The translations under genes and the position numbers were made by a program. Below the pieces are notes generated by a model. It saw only the letters and a program-made list of their open reading frames with translations, ran no database searches and was not told the origin of the DNA. A stretch of DNA of 64,000 nt from Muribaculaceae bacterium (GTDB taxonomy: Bacteria > Pseudomonadota > Alphaproteobacteria > Rs-D84): positions 186,001 through 250,000 of the forward strand of contig JAMPEH010000002.1 of NCBI GenBank assembly GCA_023665245.1. Direction: 5' to 3'. Shown one piece after another: positions 43,977-52,673 of this stretch (within the stretch, counting starts at the first letter, position 1; every line of letters begins with the position of its first letter).

Positions 43977-44462
43977 CTAATTTTGGTAGTAGCAATCGGC
44001 CGTATATTTATATGTGCCGGTGGTATCAGAACCGGTGGTGCCAGATGGCAAATAGCAACTTGTTATTGCTGTACTGCCTGTGGCACTTTTTCCGGATTGT
44101 GGACATGGTGAACATGTATTGCCGTTTTTATAATAATTTGCATTGCACTTAAAACTGGTTGCGGATGTACATGTACTGTTTGCAACAGGGCATTTTTCAC
44201 ATGTACACATATCCAGTAAATCTGTTCCCTCGTAATATCCATTGTCACAAGTGCATTTAACTATCGGTGATTTTATACAGCACATACATTTTGTATTGGA
44301 ACAATTTGGCATTGTTTGTGAACAGATTGTAATCGTTCGTTTGCCACCAGTAATGGTCTCGGTTTCTATGCTGTCTCCAGGACACGTGGATGGCGTACTC
44401 AGGCAATATGCATTTGTGCAGTATAGGGTACCTATACTAATATAGATTAAAAGTTTTTTCAT
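43977..44462 (-). CDS. Secreted Cys-rich protein, unit 6
   Basis: A 161-residue protein with a signal peptide (MKKLLIYISIGTLYCTNAYC) and about 24 cysteines in modules such as CSNTKCMCC, CTCDNGYYEGTD, CEKCPVANSTCTSATSFKCNANYYKNGNTCSPCP, closely similar in style to parts of the giant unit 4. It ends ITSCYLPSGT...DTTGTYKY...DCYY. Its stop codon directly abuts the 42-nt homopolymer. Function unknown. Confidence 0.75.
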   Translation of the reverse strand: MKKLLIYISIGTLYCTNAYCLSTPSTCPGDSIETETITGGKRTITICSQTMPNCSNTKCMCCIKSPIVKCTCDNGYYEGTDLLDMCTCEKCPVANSTCTSATSFKCNANYYKNGNTCSPCPQSGKSATGSTAITSCYLPSGTTGSDTTGTYKYTADCYYQN

Positions 44463-44486
44463 AGTATTTTACTCCATTTGTTTTAT

Positions 44487-44545
44487 TGACCCTCCCCGTC
44501 ACTGCTTCGCCAAGGCTTCGCAGTGCCACCCCTCCGGTGGTGGGG
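44487..44545. repeat. Palindromic element between leader 6 and its gene
   Basis: Two small inverted repeats, CACTGC...GCAGTG and CCACC...GGTGG, separate the leader-6 terminator from the ATG. The other leaders have only about 20-30 nt there, so this looks like an inserted intergenic palindrome. Confidence 0.5.
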
Positions 44546-44548
44546 AAT

Positions 44549-44781
44549 AAAAACACCGCTTGGGTTAGAAGCGGTTGGAGGTTCGAAACTATAAAATGGT
44601 ATAGTGTGTTTATTTTGCGCAAAATAAATGCGCATTATTCACAGCCCTCCAACCGAAAATGTTCATGTTGGAGATTACTTTTCGTCCGCATTTGCGAACG
44701 CCATTTTCACGGGTTTCGACACCCCGATATCAGAACACCTGATATCACGCTAATATTAATTCAGAATACGCTGTAATTCAA
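44549..44781 (-). promoter_or_regulatory. Structured attenuator-type leader, copy 6, with promoter
   Basis: Minus-strand promoter TTGAAT (44781-44776), N17, TAATAT (44758-44753). P0 GATATCAG/CTGATATC (44726-44746). P1: TCGAAAC (44719-44713) with GTTTCGA (44589-44583), and AAAATGG (44707-44701) with CCATTTT (44599-44593). P2: CTCCAAC (44673-44667) with GTTGGAG. P3 TGTG/CACA carries an extra TGCGCA/TGCGCA hairpin inside the conserved loop. GGTTGGAGG (44654-44646) versus CCTCCAACC (44581-44573). Terminator ACCGCTT/AAGCGGT with T5. Confidence 0.85.
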
Positions 44782-44797
44782 GGTTGTATTTTTGCAT

Positions 44798-44828
44798 AAA
44801 AAAAGACCGGTATTTACCGGTCTTTTTT
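44798..44828. terminator. Terminator after pgsA
   Basis: AGACCGGTA/TACCGGTCT hairpin with A7 and T6 flanks; bidirectional. Confidence 0.85.
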
Positions 44829-44841
44829 GTTAAATTTGCGA

Positions 44842-45441
44842 TTATTTTATTTTCTTTAATTTTTCGGCAAATGTAATTGTGTACTGTGTCGCAGACCATA
44901 CGGATGCAACCAATGCAAACCACAATCCAAATATACCAATTTGTGGCAACCATGTAATCAGGTATAACCAAATGCGTCCTGTGGTGTTTGGCGTAATCAA
45001 TACAGTTATGGCAAACATCAACATAAATGCGGCAATTGCAATCATTTGCAATGTGGTTTTTATTTTGCCCATGGAAAAGCGTGCCTTGGGTACAGGCATT
45101 TCAATTTTCTGTGTCCCCAGGAATTCGCGCAGACCACTGATATATAATTCACGTGCAATCATGATGATTGTTGGGATAACGATAAACCATACCGGCATCA
45201 TGACTGACAACATAATCAGTGTGTTTGCAACCAGTAATTTATCGCCGATGTGATCCATTACACCGCCAACCTTGGTGCATACATTATATTTACGTGCCAA
45301 GAATCCATCAAACCAATCGGATATTGCGCCCAATGCGAACAGGATAAATGCAGTCCAGTACAGTTGGAACATCAATGCCGGGATAATCGCAAATGCCGCA
45401 AAAATGCGGAACGCGGATAAAAAGTTAACAAAAAATTTCAT
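44842..45441 (-). CDS. pgsA: CDP-diacylglycerol-glycerol-3-phosphate phosphatidyltransferase
   Basis: A 199-residue integral membrane enzyme making phosphatidylglycerol phosphate. The CDP-alcohol phosphotransferase motif is intact: DWFDGFLARKYNVCTKVGGVMDHIGDK (DGxxAR-x8-G-x3-D-x3-D). Start 45441 (MKFFVNFLSAFRI) follows GGAGAAAAC. It lies 28 nt downstream of uvrC, a pairing conserved in many proteobacteria. Confidence 0.93.
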   Translation of the reverse strand: MKFFVNFLSAFRIFAAFAIIPALMFQLYWTAFILFALGAISDWFDGFLARKYNVCTKVGGVMDHIGDKLLVANTLIMLSVMMPVWFIVIPTIIMIARELYISGLREFLGTQKIEMPVPKARFSMGKIKTTLQMIAIAAFMLMFAITVLITPNTTGRIWLYLITWLPQIGIFGLWFALVASVWSATQYTITFAEKLKKIK

Positions 45442-45469
45442 GTTTTCTCCTTTGTTTTTCATGCGTTTA

Positions 45470-46894
45470 TTATACCACATCCGTATGGAAATAGGCATAT
45501 ATTTTTTCTGCGGCAGATTTTCCCAGCCCCGGCACCTTTTTCAGGGCGGTCAAATCTGCGTCGGCAATATTACGTGTCGAGCCGAAATGATTTAACAATC
45601 CACGTTTACGGGTTGGACCAATGCCGTCGATTTCATCCAGTACGGACGCGGTGACTGTTTTGGCACGGACTGTACGATGGTATGTGATGACGAAACGATG
45701 TGCCTCGTCCCGGACAGCACGCAGTAATAAAAACAGTTTTGAATCCTTGGGCAAATCGCGATTTACGGAACCGTCTGGCATTATAAAGTGTTCGTCGCCA
45801 TCGCGTACTTCGCCCTTGGTGACACCCAGCACCGGTATTGCGCCGGCGCGTCGGTGGGCGATATTCCATTGGGCAGGTCCACCGTCCACAATTATTAAAT
45901 CCAGTTTTGGTCCACGTTCAACGGCGCGTCCTACGAATTCAGACATCATGGCGATATCATTCCCGGCGCGTGACGCATCTTGCAATTTAAAGTGGCGGTA
46001 TCCTGATTTTTCAAAGCCGTTTTTTCCAAATGTTATCATTGCGCCAACGGGGCTTTTGCCAAATAAATGCGAGTTATCAAATACGCCCGCCAGGTTTATT
46101 TTTATCCCCAGCCATGTTTCCAATTCATTAACCGTATTTTGCCAATCAAAATTCGCGCTATGTGCATGTGGACGGCGTATACCGCGATTTGATGTATGTG
46201 TTAATTCGGCGATTTTATCGCGACAAATTGCCGCCTGTTCATAGTCCATTTTTGATGCAAATTCCTGCATTTGTTTTGACAGGTCTGCGACAATTGGTTC
46301 ACTGTCGCCGGTCAGTATTCGGCGTGCCAATTGCACGTTTGTGGCGTATTCGGATTGTGGGTTTACGCATGGCGCACTGCATCGCCCAATTTGGTGCAAC
46401 AGGCACGGACGCGACCGGTTGCGCATAAACGTATCGGTGCATGTACGCAGTTGGCATACCTTTTGAATTGTCTTTATCGTTTCTTTTAATGCCGATACCG
46501 ATGGATATGGGCCATATACGTCACGACGCTGGGATATTTTACCACGGAATTTCAACAGACGCGGATATTCGGAATTGGTCAGTGCAATCATTGGGTACAT
46601 TTTCCCATCGGTCAGCATGATGTTATATTTTGGACGCAGTGATTTTATCAATTCTTGTTCACGTACCAGTGCATCCGATTCGGTGGGGACTGTTTCCCAT
46701 TCAACGCGTGCGACCAATGGGCGCATAATCTGTTTGTGCAATTCCAGTTTTGATATGTCCAGATATTGTTTCAACCGGTTTGACAGATTTTTCGCCTTTC
46801 CTACATAAAGCAGCATGCCATCTGCGTCATACATTTTATAGACGCCGGGGGCATTGGGACTGTTTTCTATTAAATCTGAAAATTGAATATTCAT
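45470..46894 (-). CDS. uvrC: Excinuclease ABC subunit C (short form)
   Basis: UvrC makes both incisions in nucleotide excision repair. Domains: GIY-YIG (APGVYKMYDADGMLLYVGKAKNLSNRL), Cys-containing region (CLLHQIGRCSAPCV), UVR motif (MDYEQAAICRDKIAEL), RNase H-like nuclease (VFDNSHLFG, LIIVDGGPAQ, EAHRFVITYH) and C-terminal helix-hairpin-helix (GIGPTRKRGLLNHFGS). At 474 aa it is well below the usual ~600; the shortfall lies between the UVR motif and the nuclease domain. No ribosome site; TATAAT ends 12 nt before the ATG. Confidence 0.92.
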   Translation of the reverse strand: MNIQFSDLIENSPNAPGVYKMYDADGMLLYVGKAKNLSNRLKQYLDISKLELHKQIMRPLVARVEWETVPTESDALVREQELIKSLRPKYNIMLTDGKMYPMIALTNSEYPRLLKFRGKISQRRDVYGPYPSVSALKETIKTIQKVCQLRTCTDTFMRNRSRPCLLHQIGRCSAPCVNPQSEYATNVQLARRILTGDSEPIVADLSKQMQEFASKMDYEQAAICRDKIAELTHTSNRGIRRPHAHSANFDWQNTVNELETWLGIKINLAGVFDNSHLFGKSPVGAMITFGKNGFEKSGYRHFKLQDASRAGNDIAMMSEFVGRAVERGPKLDLIIVDGGPAQWNIAHRRAGAIPVLGVTKGEVRDGDEHFIMPDGSVNRDLPKDSKLFLLLRAVRDEAHRFVITYHRTVRAKTVTASVLDEIDGIGPTRKRGLLNHFGSTRNIADADLTALKKVPGLGKSAAEKIYAYFHTDVV

Positions 46895-46947
46895 GACAAA
46901 TATGATATTATAATAAAAAATAAATAGCAAATAAGAGGATATAAAAC

Positions 46948-47412
46948 ATGAAACAAGAATCAGGACGTTCGATGATTGAAATGCTGGGGGTGTTGGCCAT
47001 TATGGGGGTAATTACCGTCGGTGCAATCGGTGCGATATCAATGGCAATGCGTACACAAAAACGTGCGACCGTTGAAGAAGAAGTCTTTCAAATGGTTGCA
47101 GGTGTGCGCCAATTGCTGGGTGGATATGATGATTTTTCGCATATTGATAATGCGACTATATTCGGTGCAATCGGTATGAAAAATAAAAATCCATACGGTG
47201 GTACATACGAATTGTCGGTTGACCCGTCTAATTCACGCCAATTTATTGTATCGATTAATGGTTTGACACAATCAGACTGTCGGGCATTGGTGACCAAGGC
47301 ATGGCAGGATTCTGTTGGGTATCAAATGTCTGGTAATAAAGAGGGCGGGGCGTCCGGTCGTTGTACGGATGCTGATGGAAAGAATATTGTCCAGATTACA
47401 TTTGGCGAATAA
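46948..47412 (+). CDS. Type IV pilin-like protein
   Basis: A 154-residue protein with a class III prepilin signal: short leader MKQESG, then RSMIEMLGVLAIMGVITVGAIGAI with Glu at +5 after the cleavage glycine. The C-terminal part has a Cys pair (QSDCRALV...SGRCTDAD) like the disulfide-bounded D-region of pilins. Probably a pilin of the type IV system whose TcpQ/secretin genes are at 26049-28643. Ribosome site AAGAGGAT. It is divergent from uvrC. Confidence 0.78.
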   Translation: MKQESGRSMIEMLGVLAIMGVITVGAIGAISMAMRTQKRATVEEEVFQMVAGVRQLLGGYDDFSHIDNATIFGAIGMKNKNPYGGTYELSVDPSNSRQFIVSINGLTQSDCRALVTKAWQDSVGYQMSGNKEGGASGRCTDADGKNIVQITFGE

Positions 47413-47435
47413 TTTATTGTGCCACGGGGGACATT

Positions 47436-48407
47436 ATGGCCGAACCGATTATCGTTTCAAAAACCGAAGATGGCATAAGGCTGATGCGCTGGTTCTTGCG
47501 CCGGTTTCCGTCATTGCCCCAGCGCGAGTTCTATAAATTATGTCGTGGTGGCCAGATACGCGTGAATTCATCGCGTTGTCATGGACATGAAGTATTGTGT
47601 GCGGGTGACGCGGTACGTGTGCCACCAACATTGACGGGATATGCGGCGCGGCCACAAAAAAAGACAGAAAGCGGCGAACGTTTCTCGTTGGCTGATTTGG
47701 AAATGCTGCGTAAATGCATAATCCACAATGATGATGATATTGTTGTGTTTAACAAACCGGCAGGATTGGCCGTCCAGGGCGGAACAGGAATACAAAAATC
47801 TGTGGATAAAATGGCGGCGGCATTGTTCCCGTATGACAAGATTTCGTTGGTGCATCGCATTGATAGAGAAACCAGCGGTATACTGGTTGTTGCAAAAAAT
47901 CAACGTGCAGCGCAAAGTCTGGCGGCGCAATTTCAAAACAAGACCGCGCACAAGGAATATTTGGCGTTATTGCGTGGTAATGTTATGCCAATGCGTGGCG
48001 AAATTGATAACTATATGGCCAAGGGGCGCGTTTTTGACAGTCCGTCACGTGTTGATGATGGCACTGGCCAGCGGCCGCAACGTGCAATTACGGAATATCG
48101 CGTTCTGGCAAATGCATCAGGATATTTATCGTGGGTTTTGTTTATGCCAAAAACTGGCCGTACGCACCAATTACGTGTACATAGCGCGTTTTCATTAAAT
48201 GCGCCAATCGTTGGTGACAATCTGTATGGTGGTGCGGTAAAATCAGATGGTGAAATTGATGCAATGTTGAATACAAACAACTTGTTTTTATTTGCATATA
48301 AGATAACATTTCAGCATCCTGCATCTGGACGTATGACAACGTTGCGGGCAACCGTACCTGATTTTATGCAACCGGTGATAAAGTTTATGGAATTTCCGAT
48401 ACCGTAA
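47436..48407 (+). CDS. RluC/RluD-family 23S rRNA pseudouridine synthase
   Basis: A 323-residue pseudouridine synthase: N-terminal S4 RNA-binding domain (RLMRWFLRRFPSLPQREFYKLCRGGQIRVN), catalytic motif VHRIDRETSGILVVAK with the nucleophilic Asp, and the C-terminal GRTHQLRVHSAF. The S4 domain and motif fit RluC more than RluA, but the precise uridine target cannot be read from sequence. The pilin-like gene ends 23 nt upstream; asmA follows 15 nt downstream. Confidence 0.9.
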   Translation: MAEPIIVSKTEDGIRLMRWFLRRFPSLPQREFYKLCRGGQIRVNSSRCHGHEVLCAGDAVRVPPTLTGYAARPQKKTESGERFSLADLEMLRKCIIHNDDDIVVFNKPAGLAVQGGTGIQKSVDKMAAALFPYDKISLVHRIDRETSGILVVAKNQRAAQSLAAQFQNKTAHKEYLALLRGNVMPMRGEIDNYMAKGRVFDSPSRVDDGTGQRPQRAITEYRVLANASGYLSWVLFMPKTGRTHQLRVHSAFSLNAPIVGDNLYGGAVKSDGEIDAMLNTNNLFLFAYKITFQHPASGRMTTLRATVPDFMQPVIKFMEFPIP

Positions 48408-48422
48408 AAATGTGGCAGAAGA

Positions 48423-50558
48423 ATGGCGATAAAGAAAAAAAGTTCTTTCTTTATGATAATGCGAATAACGGGCCTGTTTATTATTGGGCTGTGTGTCGCG
48501 GTGTTTGTCGCACTTAGTCAGGTGAATCTGGAAACATTGCGTGGGGATGTGTTATCCGTGTTGCGTGGTGCAACCGGACTGGATGTCGAAATTGATGGAC
48601 CGGTATCATGGAAATTTTCGCTGCAACCGCGAATTCAATTGCGCCAGGTGCGTGTCTTAAATGCAGATTGGGCAACGGAAAAGTATGCGTTTAGTGCAGA
48701 ACAGGTTGATGTGCGCCTAAATTTATTATCACTGTTTCGCGATCATCCGACAATTCAAAATGTGCGAATTTATGATGCAACAGTATCTATTGAAAAAAAT
48801 GCCGACGGGCAATATTCTGTTATGCCGTTTTCAGATGATGTGACGGATACAGATGTTTCTGTGGCCAGTCAAGAGATTGATGCTGAATCTGATATTGCTG
48901 ACGATGTGGCAGAAAAAAAAGTTGTTGCCCAGCCAGAATTTCCGTTTGAAGATCCAGGCCTGGGTGGAATTCAGGTCAGGAATTTGGTCGCAAACGTATT
49001 TGGCGAAACGTACACGTTATCTGGGTTTTCTGTGCGGTATATTCCAAAAGATGATGAACGTGAATATGCCGGTTGGATAAAGGATGATGAAAATGTGTAT
49101 CCGTTTATCATGTCTTATTCAAAGTATAATGCAGAACGCAAGATTTATCCGGTGCGAATCGCTTTTGCAACCGGGGGTGATGCATTGATTGCCAATATCG
49201 CGTTAGAGGGAACCAGTCGCGCCCCGATTGATTTCAAGATAAAGGGTGATATTCCAGATGTTGCCGCATTGGGACGTATGTTTAATTTGGATTTGGAATA
49301 TATGCCGGCATTAAGTGTGAATCTGGCCGGTGGATTTGACAGGGATAAATTAACACTGCGTAAATCGTCTGTTTCGGTGCGTGGGACAAATTTAAATATA
49401 TCTGGGTCAGTAGATTGGTCCAAGAAGGTGACGGCCTATAACGTTGAAATTGAATCAAAATCAATTAATTTGATGGAATTGTTTCCTGAAATTTATACGC
49501 CCAGTAAAAAGGCGCGCCCAAATCGTGATTTGTATGTGTTCAAGAACATACCACTGTATGGTCGGGATTTGTTGGGGTTGGATATTAATGCGCGCCTGAT
49601 AACAGATAATTTGATAGTGTATCGTGATTTGAATTTACGTGATGTAGATATATCTGTGAAATTGAAAAACAATCATGCGCGTATTGATGGGGCGTTGGTT
49701 TTCAGTGGTGGTAATGTACGTGCAGGGGCAGATATTGATATCGATAGTGCAGGTCGCATGTATATGCAGGTGGGCGCGGCCGGGCGCAATATTTCAGTTG
49801 GTACGTTATTACAGCAAATTCGTGTAAATGATATTATTTCTGATTTACCTGTAAATGTTGAAGCGTATGTTCGCGCCAATGGTCGCAATATGACCGAGAT
49901 TATGCAAACCATAACAGGCCCAGTTCAGGTTTATTCAATTGGGGCGGGCTATGCACATTCGGCATTGGTGTCGTATATGTATGGGGCGGACTTTTTAACC
50001 AATCTGCGCCACAGTATCCAAGATTTATTCCGCAGTGATAAAAAATATAATCAAATGAAAATATCATGTGTGACGATGAATACAAAATTGCGTGACGGGA
50101 TTGCAGAAACGCGCCAGGGGGTTGCTGTTGAAACAAACGCGATAAATATACGTCTGGCAGGTGATGTTGATTTAGGTGACGAAAGCATGCATCTGGCATT
50201 GACAACGGTGCCGGTACGCGGTATAAAGCTGTCGCTGACAGGAAATGTTGTAAATTCGATAGAAATAACTGGCAATTTGGCAGAACCTGATATAAAAATA
50301 TCTGGTGTGGCGGTCGCAGGCAAGGTTGCGTCGGCCACGGGTATCGGACTTCTGCTGGCGCCGTTTACGGGTGGCATTGGACTGGCAGCAGGCGCGGGAA
50401 TCGGATTGTTGGCTGGGGATTTGTTGGAAAACTGGCTGGCGGATGATGAACCGTGCAAAACGGCATTACAGCGTGGTGCGCCATCTATGCGGGGTGACCC
50501 GGATTGGTTGGATGTGCCGGTGACGGAATTGCTGGATGGGGTTTTGAATAATAAATAA
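48423..50558 (+). CDS. AsmA-family envelope protein
   Basis: A 711-residue protein anchored by one N-terminal helix (IMRITGLFIIGLCVAVFVAL), followed by an AsmA/TamB-like periplasmic region: LRGDVLSVLRGATGLDVEIDGPVSWKFSLQPRIQLRQVRV and a C-terminal AsmA_2-like part (SMHLALTTVPVRGIKLSLTGNVVNSIEITGNLAEPDIKI), then a Gly/Ala-rich hydrophobic tail. The family is linked to lipid transport to the outer membrane. An acidic insert lies at about residues 137-165. Start overlaps its ribosome site AGAAGA. Confidence 0.85.
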   Translation: MAIKKKSSFFMIMRITGLFIIGLCVAVFVALSQVNLETLRGDVLSVLRGATGLDVEIDGPVSWKFSLQPRIQLRQVRVLNADWATEKYAFSAEQVDVRLNLLSLFRDHPTIQNVRIYDATVSIEKNADGQYSVMPFSDDVTDTDVSVASQEIDAESDIADDVAEKKVVAQPEFPFEDPGLGGIQVRNLVANVFGETYTLSGFSVRYIPKDDEREYAGWIKDDENVYPFIMSYSKYNAERKIYPVRIAFATGGDALIANIALEGTSRAPIDFKIKGDIPDVAALGRMFNLDLEYMPALSVNLAGGFDRDKLTLRKSSVSVRGTNLNISGSVDWSKKVTAYNVEIESKSINLMELFPEIYTPSKKARPNRDLYVFKNIPLYGRDLLGLDINARLITDNLIVYRDLNLRDVDISVKLKNNHARIDGALVFSGGNVRAGADIDIDSAGRMYMQVGAAGRNISVGTLLQQIRVNDIISDLPVNVEAYVRANGRNMTEIMQTITGPVQVYSIGAGYAHSALVSYMYGADFLTNLRHSIQDLFRSDKKYNQMKISCVTMNTKLRDGIAETRQGVAVETNAINIRLAGDVDLGDESMHLALTTVPVRGIKLSLTGNVVNSIEITGNLAEPDIKISGVAVAGKVASATGIGLLLAPFTGGIGLAAGAGIGLLAGDLLENWLADDEPCKTALQRGAPSMRGDPDWLDVPVTELLDGVLNNK

Positions 50559-50573
50559 AAAAAGGGGATAAAA

Positions 50574-51353
50574 ATGCATTGGTGGATGGATTTAAATTTA
50601 TGGGTTAATGTGGCACAGTTGGTTGTGATTGCAGGGATTTTATTGTTGTTCTATCGCAGTTTTATACAAAATACATCATCGGAAAAGTTGGTTCGTGGAT
50701 TATTTGGATTGGCGGTTTTGTGGGGATTAAGTTTTGTTTTCCCTGCTTTGCACTTGGAATTGTTGGGGCGTTTCTTGCACTGGACGGCGTTGTTTGTGTC
50801 GTTGTCGTTGATTGTTATTTTTCAACCGGAATTGCGCAAGTTTATGGCACTGCTGGGGAATATTGATGGGTGGCGTCGCGTTTTAAAGCGTGGTGGTATC
50901 GGGGCCAAGCCTGATACGAAATCATTGGATGCGATTGTCAGTGCGGTTGAATATATGTCTGCCAAGCATACCGGGGCATTGATTGTTTTTCCGTCGACAT
51001 TGGATGAAAGCACGATTGAAAAGAAAGGTGTTTATATTGATGCCGCAATCAGCAGTGAATTGTTGTTGACCATATTCTTTAACAAAACGCCGTTGCATGA
51101 TGGGGCGGTGATTATTGAAAAGAATCGTATCACGTATGCAGGTGGAATATTGCCGTTGTCGCAAAATAATCTGAATTGGAAATATGGTACGCGTCATCGT
51201 GCGGCACTTGGTATGTCAGAAGTATCAAGCGCAACAGTCTTGGTTGTATCCGAAGAAAGCGGTGATATATCCATCGCGGAAAAGGGCAAATTTACAAAAT
51301 ATGAAGATATAAAAAAACTGCGTTCAAAATTGGAAAAGGTTTTGAACAAGTAA
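50574..51353 (+). CDS. cdaA: CdaA-type diadenylate cyclase
   Basis: A 259-residue membrane enzyme making c-di-AMP from two ATP. Three N-terminal membrane helices, then the DAC (DisA_N) domain with both catalytic motifs: DGA in PLHDGAVII and RHR in GTRHRAALG. The whole resembles CdaA/DacA of Firmicutes. c-di-AMP synthesis is uncommon in Proteobacteria, so this is noteworthy. It follows asmA by 15 nt (ribosome site AAGGGGA). A stand-alone DHH phosphoesterase at 4155 could degrade the product (inference). No CdaR-like partner is adjacent. Confidence 0.88.
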   Translation: MHWWMDLNLWVNVAQLVVIAGILLLFYRSFIQNTSSEKLVRGLFGLAVLWGLSFVFPALHLELLGRFLHWTALFVSLSLIVIFQPELRKFMALLGNIDGWRRVLKRGGIGAKPDTKSLDAIVSAVEYMSAKHTGALIVFPSTLDESTIEKKGVYIDAAISSELLLTIFFNKTPLHDGAVIIEKNRITYAGGILPLSQNNLNWKYGTRHRAALGMSEVSSATVLVVSEESGDISIAEKGKFTKYEDIKKLRSKLEKVLNK

Positions 51354-51385
51354 ATTCAGGAATAATATCCGATTGTATATATTTT

Positions 51386-51413
51386 CAGGCACCCTGATTT
51401 TGGGTGCCTGTTT
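51386..51413 (+). terminator. Terminator after cdaA
   Basis: CAGGCACCC/GGGTGCCTG stem followed by TTTCTTG. Confidence 0.75.
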
Positions 51414-51513
51414 CTTGTTTCGGGTGGGTGTTTTTATGCCTTGCACCGAATCGGCATTTTTTGATAAAGTGTCACATAAGAAATAAAAATTTATTTAATT
51501 ACAGGAGCCTATT

Positions 51514-52620
51514 ATGGAATTTTCGGTGTTTCGTCAGGTATTGATACGTGCGCTGGGGCATATGCAGTCGATTGTTGAAAAACGTGCGACGCTGCCGATT
51601 TTGATGAACGTTAAGTTAGAGGTTGCAGACAATTTGGTTTTATCTGCGACAAATGTTGATTTGGAATTGGTTGAACACGTTGATGCGGATATTACCCTGG
51701 TGGGAAAAACGACGGTTCCTGTTCAGATGTTGTACGATATTGTGCGTAAATTGCCAGATGATGCAGAAATTAATTTTAAGCAGTCTGGTGACCAATTGGT
51801 GGTATCCAGTGGCCGCGCCGTATTCCGTTTGCCAACATTGCCGGCGGAAAATTTCCCGGCCATGGCGGGCAGTAATCTGACCACAAAATTCCAGATGACC
51901 ACAGGCGACCTGTCGCATTTGATTAATCAGACCAAATTTGCAATTCCAACCGATGATGTGCGCTATCATTTGGGGGGGATTTATTTCCATATTTCCGAAG
52001 ATAAATTGACCGCTGTTGCAACAGACGCACAACGTATGGCGTTGTGTGCGATGCCGGCACCGTCGGGCGCTGCGGAAATGCCGTCTGTTATTTTGCCACG
52101 TCGCGTGATTGGTGAATTGTCTAAATTGTTAGAAGATGCAACTGTTGACGATGTGACGGTTGAATTGTCTGATACCAAGGCCCGCTTTACCGTTGGTGCC
52201 GCAACATTGACCAGTAAATTGGTTGATGCGCAATATCCGAATTATCGCGTTGTTATTCCAAAGGGTAATGACAAGATTGCAATCTTGGACAGAAAACAAT
52301 TCGTAAACGCGGTTGACTTGGTGTCTGTTGCCAGTGTTGACAAGACAAAGTCTGTGCAATTAACATATTCTATGAATAAATTGGTTATAAATGCATCCAG
52401 CCCGGATGCGGGTACCGCAACCCAAGAATTAGATATTGAATACAATGGTGACAGTGAATTTACCGTGACATTTAATGTAAAGTTCTTGTTGGATGTCGCC
52501 GGCCAGGTCGAAGGTGAACGTTTCCAAATGGAAATGCAGGATCCGTTATCGCCAACGATTATAAAATCAACGGCCCAGGATACCGATGCGTTATTTATCC
52601 TGATGCCAATGCGTATGTAA
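51514..52620 (+). CDS. dnaN: DNA polymerase III sliding clamp (beta)
   Basis: The ring-shaped processivity factor, 368 aa, three clamp domains: start MEFSVFRQVLIRALGHMQSIVEKRATLPILMNVKLEV, middle KFAIPTDDVRYHLGGIYFHI, and end STAQDTDALFILMPMRM matching the MPMR C-terminus of beta clamps. It is 13 kb from dnaA, so the classical dnaA-dnaN-recF cluster is broken up. Own promoter region after the cdaA terminator; ribosome site AGGAG. Confidence 0.95.
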   Translation: MEFSVFRQVLIRALGHMQSIVEKRATLPILMNVKLEVADNLVLSATNVDLELVEHVDADITLVGKTTVPVQMLYDIVRKLPDDAEINFKQSGDQLVVSSGRAVFRLPTLPAENFPAMAGSNLTTKFQMTTGDLSHLINQTKFAIPTDDVRYHLGGIYFHISEDKLTAVATDAQRMALCAMPAPSGAAEMPSVILPRRVIGELSKLLEDATVDDVTVELSDTKARFTVGAATLTSKLVDAQYPNYRVVIPKGNDKIAILDRKQFVNAVDLVSVASVDKTKSVQLTYSMNKLVINASSPDAGTATQELDIEYNGDSEFTVTFNVKFLLDVAGQVEGERFQMEMQDPLSPTIIKSTAQDTDALFILMPMRM

Positions 52621-52632
52621 GAATATGAATAT

Positions 52633-52656
52633 AAAGGCCCGCAAATGCGGGCCTTT
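52633..52656 (+). terminator. Terminator after dnaN
   Basis: AAAGGCCCGC-AAAT-GCGGGCCTTT, a 10-bp perfect stem. Confidence 0.75.
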
Positions 52657-52673
52657 ATAAATAGGGGGCGGAT

